From Cryptomeria japonica (lineage: Eukaryota; Streptophyta; Pinopsida; Cupressales; Cupressaceae): DNA of 64,000 nt. The stretch is from the NCBI RefSeq assembly GCF_030272615.1, contig NC_081413.1:722887649-722951648 (forward strand). Reading direction: 5' to 3'. Below the pieces are notes generated by a model. It saw nothing but the letters and a program-made list of their open reading frames with translations, had not been told where the DNA came from and did no database searches. Positions 23,098-35,314 of this stretch are shown piece after piece. Position 1 is the stretch's first letter, and each line of letters opens with the position of its first letter. The position numbers were made by a program, and so were the translations under genes.

Positions 23098-24047
23098 ATG
23101 AACCTCCTGTCCATTTATCAGATTTGCCACTCTGGCTCTGGTAAGACAGTTGAGTTCTCACCACATGATGTGGTTATTCGGGACCTCCATGACCCTGTTT
23201 TGGTTGTGGCTACTGGTAGTGTGGATTCTGCATCTTGTCTCTATAGATTTGATGAATTTGAGCCCTCTTTGGGTACAGGTTCATCTCTCATAGCACATGC
23301 AGATTTAGTGAGTAAGCTTTGGCATGAGCGATTGGGCCATGTCAATTACAAATATCTTCAGCAGATGAGTACACAGACACTTGTTCTTGGGCTTCCATAG
23401 ATTTCTTGCACTGATGGTGTTTGTCATGGTTATGTGCTTGGCAAGCATCACAGAGATCCCTTTCTGAAGGGAAGAGCCTCTCGTGGTTTGGCACCCTTGG
23501 AGTTGATTCACAGTGACCTCATGTCATTTCCCACTCCTTTTTCAGGAGCCAAATATGTACTCACGTTTATTGATGACTTCTCCAGACGCACATGGGTGTA
23601 CTTTCTTAAGTATAAGTCTGATGTCTTTGATTCATTTTGAATCTACAAGACATATGTAGAGAAGCAGTCTGGCTATTCTATTCAGCGGATACGTACAGAT
23701 AATGGGGGGGAGTATGTGAATCAGGGTTTCAGATATTTTTGCACTGAGCATGGTTTGCAGCATCAGTTTACTATTCCCTACACCCCTTAGCAAAATGGTG
23801 TCACTGAACGCAAGAACAGAACTTGACGGGAGATGGCGAATTGTATGATTCAGTCCAGGTCTATGGATTCATCTTTTTGGGCTGAGGCAGTCAATTGTGC
23901 CAACTATATTCAAAATCGGATGCCTCACAAGGCTATTCGACATATGATTCCTGAGGAGGCTTGGTCTCATGACAATCCTGATGTTTCTTTTTTTGAGTGT
24001 TTGGCAGTGAGGCATGGGCCTTTATTCCAGATGCTTAGAGGAAATCC
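23098..24047 (+). pseudogene. Integrase of copia element E
   Basis: GAG-pre-integrase zinc region with LWHERLGHVNY and CHGYVLGKH (the last Cys of the expected C-x2-C is Tyr). The core shows D (IHSDLMSFPTP), D (RTDNGGEYVNQGF) and E (NGVTERKNRT). Stops: TAG 23398, TGA 23638, TAG 23788, TGA 23824, TAG 24036. A one-base deletion near 24003 shifts the frame after SFFEC; the continuing frame reads GSEAWAFIPDA. Confidence 0.9.
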
Positions 24048-25985
24048 ATGGAGTGGAAGAGTCGACCACTCATTTTTGTTGGCTACTATGAGGATGTTAA
24101 GGAGTATAGGTTGTTTGATCCTGATTCCAGAGAGGTCCTATTTGGATGGGATGTTCAGTTTGATGAGCGTCTTCCCACAGTGGATACCCCGACTCCAGTG
24201 TTTACTCCTCTGCCTCCTCCGGCCTCTGCACCCCTTCAGGATCTTTTTGAGGATGATTCTGATGATGGTGCTGATGATACACCATCCCCACCTCCACCAT
24301 CCCCACCTCCCCCTACTCCACCTCAGATGCCCAAGTGGGCTCGCCTTACTGTTGAGGCGGTCGATCCTATGGCTGGCGATCCTTCCGATACTCATCGCAC
24401 CCATTCTCATATAGTGGGTTCCAGTCTTTTGAGTCATGCTATTTTAGATGATCCTCAAAAATTTTTAGAGGCGACAGGTCACCCTGAGTGGGATTGTGCT
24501 ATGGAGGAGGAGTATTCTTCTTTGATGAGGAATCATATTTGGGATCTTTGTCCTCTTCCTAAGGGCAGAAAGATGGTTAGGTGTTGCTGGTTGTATCGCA
24601 CTAAATATACTGCTGATGGTTCCATTGATAAGTACAAAGTATGTCTTGTTGCGAAGGGGTTTTTATAGGTTGAGAGTATTGATTACTCCGAGACATTTGC
24701 CCCTGTTGCCAAGATGAATTCCATTCGCTTTGTACTATCTCTTGCAGCTTCTCGGTGTTGGCCTATTTTTTAGATGGATGTGAAGAGTGCCTTCTTGCAT
24801 GGGGATCTATAGGAGGAAATATACATGGAACAGCCTCAGGTATTTGTGCAGGATAGTTCTTTGGTTTGCAGACTTTGGCGTTTATTGTATGGTCTCAAAT
24901 AGGCCCCTCGGGCTTGGTATGAGAAGATGGACTCTTTCTTGCTCTCCATTGGGTTCTCCCGTAGTCATTCTGATCACACAATGTACATTCAGCTTCTTGA
25001 GGGTGACATACTGATTCTTATGCTATATGTTGATGATCTTCTCATCACGGGTAGCTCATCCTCTATTATTCAGCATATTCAGCGTGCCTTGATGGATCAG
25101 TTTGAGATGACAGATCTCGGTCTTTTGCACTATTTCCTTGGTCTTTAGGTGATTCAGTCTTCTGATGGGATCTCTCTCTACCAGCAGAAGTATGCTCTTG
25201 ACATTCTTCAGCACTTCGACATGCTTGATTGCAAGCCTGCTTCCACTCCATTTCAGTCAGGGGTTGTTTTGACTACAGCTTGTCCCACTCCTTCAGTTGA
25301 TTCTACACTTTACAAGTAGTTGGTTGGTAGTTTGTTGTACCTGACTCACACCCGTCTTAATATTTCCTTTGCAGTTGGTCTTGTCTCTCGATTCTCCCAT
25401 GATCCTCATGAGAGTCATTGGCAAGTTGCCAAACGTATTTTGAGGTACATTTAGGGCACTAGTTCTCGTGGCATTCACTACACATCAGGGGACCCTCACA
25501 TTGTTGGCTACACTGACTTAGATTGGGTTGGTGATGTCACTGATCAAAAGTCTACTTCTGGCTTTGTTTTCTATCTTGGCTTTGGTCCTATCACATGGTC
25601 TTGCAAGAAGCAAACTGCTCATGCATTATCATCTACAGAGGCTGAGTACCGAGTTGTTGTGCTCGCTAGTCAGGAGATCTTATGGTTTCGACAGTTGATG
25701 ACTGAGTTTGGTTTTCCTCCTGATAGTCCCACTGTTCTTTGGTGTGACAATCAGAGTGCTATTCATATTTCTCACAACCCGATAGAGCATCAGCGGATGA
25801 AGCACATTGAGCTTCACATGCATTTCATCCGTCAGTTGATTTAGGATGGTGTTCTCATTCTGGAGTACATTCCCACTTTCGAGTAGGTTGCAGACATCTT
25901 CACGAAACCTTTTGCATCGCCGCGCTATCTTCAGTTGCACTCTATGCTTGGGGTGAAGGAAGTTGTCCTTGGAGGGTCTTTATGA
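24048..25985 (+). pseudogene. Reverse transcriptase and RNase H of copia element E
   Basis: After an integrase tail (FVGYYEDVKEYRLFDP) and a proline-rich acidic linker (24195-24335), the RT shows LVAKGFL, MDVKSAFLHGDL, APRAWYEKM and the catalytic YVDD at 25026-25037, intact. RNase H shows GYTDLDWVGD, SSTEAEYR and WCDNQSAIHI, then the copia ending ADIFTKPF. The natural stop is TGA at 25983. In-frame stops, all TAG: 24666, 24771, 24810, 24900, 25146, 25317, 25452, 25842, 25884. Most fall where relatives have glutamine (for example before ...MDVKSAF, ...APRAWY, ...VADIFTKPF). Confidence 0.93.
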
Positions 25986-26181
25986 GGCCTTCCTTCTTCT
26001 TCTTTCAGCATGTTCTTTTATCTCTTTTTGGAGAGGAGTTTTTTCCCACTAGGTTTTCTCCTTTGTCTCCGTTTCATAGATATTTCATTGTATTTGGGTA
26101 CCTGATCAGGCCTTGTTGCTGGGACCCATCTTTCATGCTTTCAATAGTTGTTCTAGATTTTATCTTCTCCCTAAGTCTAGC

Positions 26182-26192
26182 TTAAGGGGGGG
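26182..26192 (+). promoter_or_regulatory. Polypurine tract of E
   Basis: CTTAAGGGGGG directly before the 3' LTR, the site that primes plus-strand DNA in copia elements. Confidence 0.9.
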
Positions 26193-26564
26193 TGTTAGAG
26201 TAATTGGGTGTTTACTTGATTAATTAAACAATATTTGTTTAATTCCTTAAGTTCCCAATTATCTTTTTACACTTAAGCTAACATTAGGTGCATATAATTA
26301 ATTATTTTAATTAATTATTATGTGCAAGCCTAGGGTTTTCCCTTTTTAGGGTTTATTGACCTATTAAAGGTTATTTTTGCTTTTCATTGTATTATGTTTT
26401 CACAATACTTTTTTGGTGAATTGGAGCTCTCATCTTTTGAGAATAGTTTTCCTGTGTTTTGTGTGTTCTTCATATTATTGCTTCATTGCTTCTCCTTGTA
26501 ATAGGTTATTCAGCTTGTAGAAGATCTTCAGGCTACTGTGGGGTTGTGTTTCTCAACTCCTATA
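26193..26564 (+). repeat. 3' LTR of copia element E
   Basis: 372 bp starting TGTTAGAGTAATTGGGT and matching 20292-20663, mostly with transitions between the copies. The end at ACTCCTATA is set by where the two copies stop agreeing. Confidence 0.92.
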
Positions 26565-27668
26565 AATATAATCATTCATATTCAACTACATATCAAATCA
26601 TTACCTTGTGTATGTGTGATGTTGCATCTTCCTCCTATGCATCTTGAAAGTTCCTTGAAAAGTTTAGATTCCCACACTGTATAGCTACACTAACATTGGG
26701 GAACTCATACTAGGAACTCTCGTAACTTCTCCCAGTGGTATGAATATCATTTTTTCAATGTATAGGACTGTTACTATTTTTAATGCAGCCTCCATAGCAA
26801 AAAGTTTACAATAGGCGAACAATTACCTCTTTTACTTTAGAAATATAGAGATACTCCCTATAGGAAACAATTCTAATTGCTCCAAACTTTGCCTCTTCTT
26901 GAAGGTTGTTATATGCAATTTTAGCATCTGATCTAGAATAGAAATGGTACAATTGAGGAAAAAAAATTAGCATCTATATATTGACTCTTCAAATAACAAA
27001 TTGGATTTTAATGGATGTTTATGCATTTTGAACCCTTCCGCTAGCACATACTGATCTTGAAATGAATTTTTCAACATGATCATAGAAAATAATTGAATGT
27101 CTTGTTCTACCACGTTAAGAAACTTATTTATATGCTTGATAATTACCTCCTTTAAACGCCTCTAAGTTGATCTCTTTTTGCAAGTTACATAGAGTCTTGG
27201 ATTTCTAGCTTGAATTATATTGTCATTGGACAAATTGTATTTAAGTCTTCTATTACATTTGTTGATTTTATGGTTTTAATTTTTGCTACTATTAGGATTA
27301 TTATAATAGCCTTTGTAATCAATGCCACAACCAAAATATCTTTTGGAAAAATATCTTTCATTCACCACTTCAATTTTGAGATGCATGTCATGGAAATTTA
27401 CAACAATAGACCCATACATTACCACAACCTGAAAGCAATCTTTCAAATGTCTTTATGTATTGATATATAGAACCCAAAATGTATTAGTAGAATGATCATT
27501 ACCTAGAAACATACATCCATGGCACTTTGGGCTCCACAAGGGAAAGAACTAACTTATTTTGTAGGAAGATGATGAAATCTCAAGAATCATCCTTTGACAT
27601 ACACTTGAAATCCTTCTCTATTCCATATAGATAGTTAGTGACAAAAGAATCAACAACATATTCTAGCA
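26565..27668. other. Spacer between E and F, no recognised gene
   Basis: AT-rich, about 1.1 kb, presumably interior of element J. Short frames (such as 27210-27470) carry no recognisable motif on either strand. Confidence 0.4.
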
Positions 27669-30600
27669 TGATTGTAATGCCCACCAAAATACCCTAGAGA
27701 AATAAAGCAACTAACATATTAAAGGAGAGACCTTTTTTTTAGAATAACATCTAATGCAACATATAGAATCATCTATAAATTACATCCATTATCATTTAAT
27801 CATTATGAGCATGAATCATAACTCATAAAACTAATTACGCAAGAAGAATAAAATAATATCACTATCATCTCCCTAGGGTATCTCAATGTCATTACCTACT
27901 ACCAACATAAGCAATAACAATCTACTCATTTCCATTACAACACTTAAGATTTTCATTAACAATGCAATACACTTAATTCTTGTCTTTCATGATATGCAAC
28001 TTACTATCTTTTATTCCAACATGATAAGCTATACTTTCAATGCAACCCAATCCATATTCCTTAAGTTCATTTTATTAACCAATTCCAAAGTTCCTAATTC
28101 CCTTAACCATTTCTTACTATCATGAAAACATTCCCTTTACTATGAACATAAATATAAATGCCATCTACAAAATCATAATAACCATAATTCCTACATTATG
28201 ACAACTTCATCTACGTGAATTCCTTTTAACATTAAGTACTACAACTTATCCATTAACCATAGTTTCCTTTCTAACCATTTCATTAATCCATAATAAAAAT
28301 TCCATTACAAACATCCAATAACATGAATCTACTTCATTTCAAGATAAATCCATCATAACCATCTAATGACATGTTTCCATTTCTTCACAAGAATAAATGC
28401 ATAATACATCTCAATATTTATCTCTACAATCATATACATGTCCTAAGGAAACATCCACTATAACAAATACATGAACTATACATCAAGAGCATAACTCTTG
28501 TAATACATGATCTCATCTATATCTTTTACAAGATAATTACATTACATTTGCTATGATATCAATACATCCTTCTGCTACAATGATCATCCATAAGCTTTAA
28601 TAAAGAAGAGTCCACATCCACGCACAAAGAAGCCAATGAAGACATCCCAATGGAAGAAGGCATCAACCACCCGACCATGTGGAACCAAATGAACCAACCC
28701 CAATGCTAGGAGATGACATAAGGTCCCAACATACACTCTAGACCTAAGCTGAAACCTAACAACCAAAGAGACTCAATAAATCAAACACTACAATAATATA
28801 TAAACATACGCGAATCATCAGGAAATCACAAATATAAACTCCCAGAGGCATACCAACCAATCAAGATATAAGCGTAAATCAAGCAAAGGACACATGTAGG
28901 AGTGGAGTGTCATCACATGCTATGCTTGAAAACATAAAAACACTTTCCTAAAAGGCATAATCCTAATAGACATGTGGAGCCATCTCAACCTATGAGAGAA
29001 CCAAGGGAGATTGACTTACCACCGCAATGGCCTTCCCAAGCTTGTCCTAAAACATCCTCCCTAGGAACAAGTCTTGGGGCTCACAACTATTAATTATCTT
29101 GATTAGATGAATCCTAATTACCCAACCCATCTAATTAATTATAAATATTATCACTTGTTTACAATAAGGAAAACTTCCAATGTGCCCTGGCGGTCTAGAC
29201 TCTAAGCATCCTTACAAGGAACCTCTTAGTAGCCTATCTCTCATGACCCTAGTCATCACTTGAAATTCTGCTCCCCCTAACATGTTCCCAAAACAACAAT
29301 AACAACATGGAGGCTCAAACAAAATCCAAAGGAATCCATAACAACACATAAGAAGGCATAGCCATCAATATCAATCAAGAGACTCAATGCAAAGTAACGA
29401 ATCAAAATCCATCTCATGGGCAATCAAAATCTGTCATAAACATGAAGTAATCCTCAAAAACAAGGCTTATCAACTCGTTGGAGAAAAATCAATAAAATAA
29501 ACCTCACAACATGGATTATCAACATGTTGGAGAAGCATAAAACCTCTACAACAAGGCATATCAACTCGTCGGAGCATAAATCCATAACAAATAACCAAAT
29601 CAGATAAAATACAATGCTGGAAAACATCAGAAAACTTCAACATTAGCCTCTGGTACAAGAATAGGATGGAGAATTTCCAACACAAAATCCCAAAACTGAG
29701 AAAATACAAAAATAACATAAATTAGCGTATTTAATATGCAGAGTAGCACATTTGCATTATTTTGCAGTGCATATGAAATATCTGACAATGCATATGAAAG
29801 ATGAAATAACGCATATAACAAATGATTCAGTGCATATGATCAACAAAATAACACATACGATCGACATAAAAGCGCATATGAAATTTAAAGTGGCACATAT
29901 GATAAATACTTTAGCGCATTTGCGAAAATCAACACTCAAACTCATAAAATTATGACACAAAAATAAAATCCAACAAACTATGAAAATGCCCGAATAAGGG
30001 CTCAAAAGAAGTTCCCAGACACAAGGAAGCAAAAGAGATAAACATATTCACAATTCATAAACCACAAGAAGGGTATTTACCAAAATACCACTCATTTCTC
30101 CTGACATGACAAGCACAGACAAAGCCCAAGAAAATAATATAAGACTCAAATAAACTCTGTACAAGAATACAATAATCACAATAGACCCTAGGATATAATC
30201 TCCCCAAATCAAAATAGCCTCAAGAGACTCAAATCAAATACAAGAATATTCACATTCCAGCCATGTACGGATGATAAGAAATCACAGAGAACCATTATGA
30301 TTCCTGCAGCACCAAAGGCAGCAAAATCTTTCGAAGATAGAATACTAAAGCTTGAAAAACTCACACCCAAATCTCATACAAGAACAAGAATCCAAAATGC
30401 ACATCAAAGCTATCTACTCATGAAAACAACCATCTTAGAATATTAATAATATTTCCCCCAAAACTATATTACAACTATATCATATAAATTTTCCATGAAA
30501 TATTTCAATCTCCAACTATATAAAAACTATACAAATATTATTTTCGCAATCCTGGAAGACAACATTTTTTGCAGACACAGATAAGACAAGAAATAAAATA

Positions 30601-31958
30601 AAATTCAAGGTAAGATCCTCCAACCTAGAAAATTTAAGTGATGGAATGAAAATCTAATGAAGCACCCAACAATCCAAGCAACAAGCAAAAATCCTCAAGC
30701 TCCAAATCAAAATGTAGAAGAAATCTTCTAATTGGTAACCCGACACAATGCACAGGTTGTCGAATAAAAAGAATTACATTCAAAACCAAGCCTAAAAAAC
30801 TGGCAAATGAAAATAATCCAAAAACCAATAAATCTTACCTACCCATCCTCATATAATATTTTGTTTTCCCAATACATATTTAATCAATAACGATTAACGA
30901 TAGGTAGGAAATATAATAAAACTTATTTATCTAGTAATAAGAGAATATTAATAAAATAATATAAAGTTTTATTCACCACATGAATAAATAATAACCATGC
31001 CCAATTAAATAACCAAGGGCTATTACTTAAAATAAAGCCAATTAAATAAATAAATACAAATAACCAAAGTATAAATAAATAAATAAAAGCTATTAATAAA
31101 ATATTAATCAACACTAAAATATAAATGCAACACTAAATAATAAATAAATGAATAAATAATATTTAAACAATAAATACCAAATAAACAATAAACCAATAAT
31201 TGATAAATAAACACTAAATCCCAAATAAATAAATAATCAAATCAAAGTATAATAATCCATCAATTAATTAAATAAATAAATAAACAACTACATACTCACA
31301 AACCAACAAGAACCACACCTCAATGACTGACATGACGAATCATGCCAAGACAACTGACAACCCAAGGTAGACATCTTAAGCCTAGAGTATATGAAGGGAA
31401 CTCATGCCATCTTCGACAACTGCCATTGGTATTTAAAGACACGCTTAGACCTGTGAAGCCAGATGGAGTCGATGTCTAGTACCTGCAAATCTTGCATCCA
31501 CAAAGCCACAATGCAACATATACAAATATATCATAGACAAGCAACTGATAGAGAATCACAATCCCACATCATTCTCACCATGAATGATGTGACATTGTCC
31601 CTATCACAAAAATAGTCATAGATTGCACATACACATCGTAATGTCAATCGTCACATATAATCATGAAATAGGGTTAGTATGACCAAAATGCCATCAAATT
31701 CATAATCAATATAATTCATTCAACATAGCAAAACATATAGGATCCATCAACATATGTCCATCATATAACATGATCATAAATAACAAATATCATCAACCAC
31801 ATAGATCAACAAGTAGCATATGTCCATATAGTGTCTAGCATCATCATTAACATTTGAAATATAAAATAGAGTCATAGTCCTAATCCAAAACATCATAAAT
31901 GAATCTAGTAAAGTCTATCAAGTATGAAACAAAAGACAAGTCGAGGAGGGATACTACA
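27669..31958 (-). repeat. 3' LTR of element F, 4.3 kb
   Basis: The first 770 bp match 35315-36079 closely (AATACCCTAGAGAAATAAAG onward). The far end is set by TACTACA followed by a C-rich purine-tract complement. It is AT-rich, contains a 21-bp periodic repeat (29725-29923) and AATAAATA-rich tracts (31060-31290). No coding region is recognised inside. Confidence 0.85.
29725..29923. repeat. 21-bp periodic repeat with a CATATGA core
   Basis: Ten cores of the form (G/A)CATATGA or close variants start at 29725, 29746, 29769, 29790, 29811, 29832, 29853, 29874, 29895 and 29916. All but one or two intervals are exactly 21 bp. The core is better kept than the 12-13 bp between cores. Confidence 0.8.
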
Positions 31959-31974
31959 TCCTCCCCCCCTTTGC
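31959..31974 (-). promoter_or_regulatory. Polypurine tract of element F
   Basis: The minus strand reads GCAAAGGGGGGGAGGA directly before the 3' LTR start TGTAGTATCCC. Confidence 0.88.
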
Positions 31975-31989
31975 CTAGGCTTACTCCTG

Positions 31990-32382
31990 GAAGCCTGAGA
32001 ACAAATAGGGGTAAAGCTCTCTCATCCGCACTACATCCTCCCAAGTAGCTAAAGAATCATCATTCGGATCCCACTAGACCCTTACCTGCTCTATGCTGTT
32101 ACCTTTGAGGGATATCTCTCGACGCTGAAGAATGTGCATGGGCTCCAAAGAAAGTTGCTCGTCCTCTACATGTAATGCATTCCAATCCAAAACATGCGAC
32201 ACATCAGGATGATATAGCCTTAAAACATAAACATAAAACACATGATAGATGTGGGACAAGCTAGGTGGCAAGGCAAGGTGATAAGCCACAAGACCAATCC
32301 TCTCCAAAATCTCAAAAGGTCCAACAAAACGAGGTGTCAGCTTAGATATTTTCCATAATGGATCACACTCTTTCGCAAACAA
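31990..32382 (-). pseudogene. Integrase C-terminus and chromodomain remnant of F
   Basis: Reads CDPLWKISKLTPRFVGPFEI, HVFYVYVLRLYHPDVSHVLD and then EPMHILQRREISLKGNSIEQ followed by a TAG and W.....ATWE. This is the Ty3 integrase tail plus a degenerate chromodomain of the type found in Tekay/Del elements. It shares the frame of the integrase at 33297. Confidence 0.82.
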
Positions 32383-33297
32383 ACTCTAAAGAACACCTTG
32401 TCACGTACAAAACAATGCTTGTCCACTCGATGAGCATCTGCATACTTCTTCTGTCTATCTTGTGCGACTACCAAATTCTATCTAATGCGAACCACTTGCT
32501 ACTCCATATCCTATAACATCTTTGAACCAATATGCACTCTATCCTCCAAATGATCCCAACTCAAGGGTGTACGACACAGTCTTCCATAGAAATCCTGAAA
32601 AAGGGGACATACCAATAGAGTTGTGATAACCATTATTGTATGCAAACTCCACCAAATAGAGATAATCCTCCCAACGACACTATTGATCCATGACATACAT
32701 TCTCAACATGTCCTCCAAAACTTGATTAACCCTCTCTATCTAACCATCTGTCTCAGAATGATATGTTGAACTAAAGTTTAGTTGTGTCCCTAAACCATGC
32801 TGAAGGGCAATCCAAAAAGATGATGTGAACACTGGATCACAATCTGATATAATCCGCCAAGGTATACCATGCAACCTCACCACTCCCTTGATGAAAATCC
32901 GAGCTACTGTCGCTTCTATATATGAAGATCTGATCGGAGAAAAGTGTGCCACCTTATTTAGCCTATCAATGGTGACCATAATAGCATCATGATGATGAGA
33001 AGACATGGGCAATCCAACTATAAAATCCATAGATATGATATCCTATTTCCATCCTAGAACCAAGTTCGATGACAACAAACCTGCTGGATGTTGATGTTCT
33101 TCCTTCACTCGCTGACACTCCAAGCAACATGACACAAAATCTATGAAATCTCTCCTCATATCAGTCCAATGGTACAATTTCCTCAAATCCACGTGCATCT
33201 TCTTGACACCTGGATGTGCCGAGTAAGGTGCACAATGTGCCTCTAACATGATCAAATCTTGAAGATCATCTGAAGGTAGAACATAAATACATCCCAA
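32383..33297 (-). pseudogene. Integrase of element F
   Basis: The zinc-binding region is intact in pattern (EAHCAPYSAHPG ... CCLECQRVK). The core shows MDFIVGLP (first Asp) and ISDCDPVF, where relatives have SDRD (an Arg to Cys change of CpG type), then SETDG and a stop at 32740 followed by RVNQVLED. The third catalytic Glu lies just past this stop. TAG and other stops interrupt 32740-32383. Confidence 0.85.
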
Positions 33298-33555
33298 ATG
33301 CTTGAGAAGACCATCTGACTCAATGGAATGAACTGCATATATGCCCTTAAGAGATCTACCTGAAGTAACCTCTACACTAACCTCCTAGTACCATGCATCT
33401 AAAGGAAGGAAACTAAGAATACAACTCCTCAAATCCACACTAAGAGATAGTGTTGAAATCTCATACCTCTTGTGGCTCAATGCATCTGCTACCACATTCT
33501 CCTTACCTTGAATGAATCTCACCTCAAAATCATACTCACACAATAACTCCATCCG

Positions 33556-33753
33556 TCACCTTTGCCTAGCATTCAAATTTGGTTGCGTGAAGATGTATTG
33601 CAATTTGTGGTGATCACTATGCAACTCGAATCGATGCCCAAGAAGAAAATGCCTCCATCTAACCAAAGCATGAACCACTGCCACTAACTCTAGATCATGG
33701 GTGGGGTAAATCAACTCATGATCTTTGATTTTACGTGACTCATATGCAATCAC
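33556..33753 (-). pseudogene. RNase H of element F
   Basis: MIAYESRKIKDHELIYPTHD, LELVAVVHAL, HSDHHKLQYI and the C-terminal NARQR segment form the Ty3 RNase H core. A frameshift separates it from RT (34193-33753), and stops follow it. It degrades the RNA strand during reverse transcription. Confidence 0.85.
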
Positions 33754-34192
33754 ATGACCATCCTACATCAACACTGCTCCAAGACCCTCCAAAGAAGCAT
33801 TTGTACACACCACAAAATCACCCAAAGGATTTGGCACTACTAGAATAGGTGCACTAGTCAAATGCTCCTTAAGGATCCTAAATGTTGTCTCACATGGCTC
33901 TGTCCAGACAAACTTCTTCCCTTTCATTTGAAAAGTGATAGGATGGGCTATCCTGGAGAAATCCTAAACAAACCTGTGATAATATCCTGTAAGACCCATG
34001 AAGCTGCGAACCTCACCCACATTAGTGGGTACTGGCCAGCCAAGAATCACCTGAATCTTAGAGGGATCAACTGCAATACCCTATCTGAAATCACATGGCC
34101 AAGATATTGAATCTCTAACTTGAAGAACTCACACTTGCCATATTGGCGTACAACTGATTCTCTCGAAGGCACTACAAAACCTGTCTCACATG

Positions 34193-34560
34193 CTACTCAT
34201 TCTCCTCAATTAATCTCGAATATACCAAAATATCATCCAGAAATACAAGCACAAATCTGTCCAAATAGGTCCTGAAAACACCATTCATCAAACTCATGAA
34301 AATCGATGATGCATTTGTGAGACCAAAAGGTACCACTGTAAACTCATAATGTCCATATCTAGTACAAAATATTGTGCGATGAATATATGCCTCATGAATC
34401 CTCAACTGGTGATACTCAGACTTAAGATCTATCTTAGAGAAGGCCTTTGCATCCTTAATCTGATCAAATAAATCATCTATCCATGAAAAAGGATATCGGT
34501 TCTTCACTATCACCTTATTAAGCTACCTATAGTCAATGCACAAGTGAAGAGATCTGTCCT
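34193..34560 (-). pseudogene. Reverse transcriptase of element F, N-terminus lost
   Basis: Begins mid-domain at SLHLCIDYR, then a TAG, then [39 protein letters not shown] and the catalytic FLDD (about 34232-34243, both Asp kept). The fingers subdomain is missing because a deletion fuses this point to gag in the same frame. A frameshift follows [16 protein letters not shown]. Confidence 0.87.
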
Positions 34561-35143
34561 TCTTCTGCCTTGAATGCTCTAAAAGGAATCGAGCATGTAA
34601 CCACTCAAGGAAGAACTCCCAAGATATTGTTGCTATGTCCAAATGTAGCTTCTGCTCCTCTGTATGCCACCATGTTGTCGCAAAATCACGAAGATGCATA
34701 ATCACACACCTCGCATTGGTGTTACTTCTACACAAGTGCATAGAAAAACACCTACCCAAGTCCAATAGCCAAGTCTCCACCTCCATGCCACTACCAAAGC
34801 CATCAAAAGTAGGAAGGAGAGACCTCATTAGATCTCTCATGTGACTAGCTACAAGCACCTCCTGATCCACCTCTACTCTCCTCCTAGGAGAGTGTGAACT
34901 CTCTCTCTCCTAACACTCTAAATGACAAGACTCCTCTTTCTGGTCTTCCTCCTATCTCGGTCCTAAGCGACCAAGAAGATTCTAAAGCACGTTCACCAGC
35001 TGCGGAATCACATCACCTCGAAGCTGATTTTGTTGTTGTTGTTGCTTCTCCTCATGGTGTGACTCTTCAAAAACCTTAGGATGAGGATTCTGATGAGTAA
35101 CCATGCGACCAACATGACCTTGACCTCTACCCCTAGTAGGCAT
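34560..35143 (-). pseudogene. Truncated gag of element F fused to RT
   Basis: ATG at 35143 (MPTRGRGQGHVGRMV), then a Gln-rich stretch, three TAG stops, and a Ty3 gag domain (LLPTFDGFGSGMEVETWLLD ... ATTWWHTEEQ ... FLEWLHARFLLEHSRQ). The domain ends abruptly at about 34560-34590 and continues directly into RT. The gag end, zinc knuckle, protease and first part of RT are gone, while the frame is kept across the joint. Confidence 0.83.
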
Positions 35144-35300
35144 CTTATCTAAGAAAGATGCAAAGAAAACTATAAGCTAGCAAACTAGGGCAACTAGAAC
35201 AAAAAAAACACAGGGATAAAATTGCAAGGCTACCCCAAGCTAAATTCTAACATGCACAATGAGCTCAAATGAAACCAGAGTACCTAGTGTATGAACATGG

Positions 35301-35312
35301 GCTCTGATACCA
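35301..35312 (-). promoter_or_regulatory. Primer-binding site of element F
   Basis: The minus strand reads TGGTATCAGAGC two bases from the LTR at 35315; Met type. Confidence 0.92.
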
Positions 35313-35314
35313 GA

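Larger units (their letters stand above)
20292..26564 (+). mobile_element. Element E: full-length Ty1/copia retrotransposon
   Basis: 6,273 bp with two 372-bp LTRs, a Met primer site, a 1.26-kb leader, one gag-pol coding region and a purine tract (CTTAAGGGGGG). Domain order gag, protease, integrase, RT, RNase H defines Ty1/copia. The coding region carries 18 in-frame stops and one frameshift, so it is dead. The LTRs differ at about 17 of 372 positions by my count. The lineage within copia was not determined. Confidence 0.95.

Noticed and set aside
21985-25886. TAG read as glutamine (recoded stop) in element E
   Set aside because: Neighbouring elements use TAA, TGA and TAG as broken codons alike, and E also has TGA stops, a frameshift and active-site losses. 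Decay explains it better.
20287-26570. Target-site duplication for copia element E
   Set aside because: The flanks (GATGTC and AATATA) do not match with any plausible LTR end.
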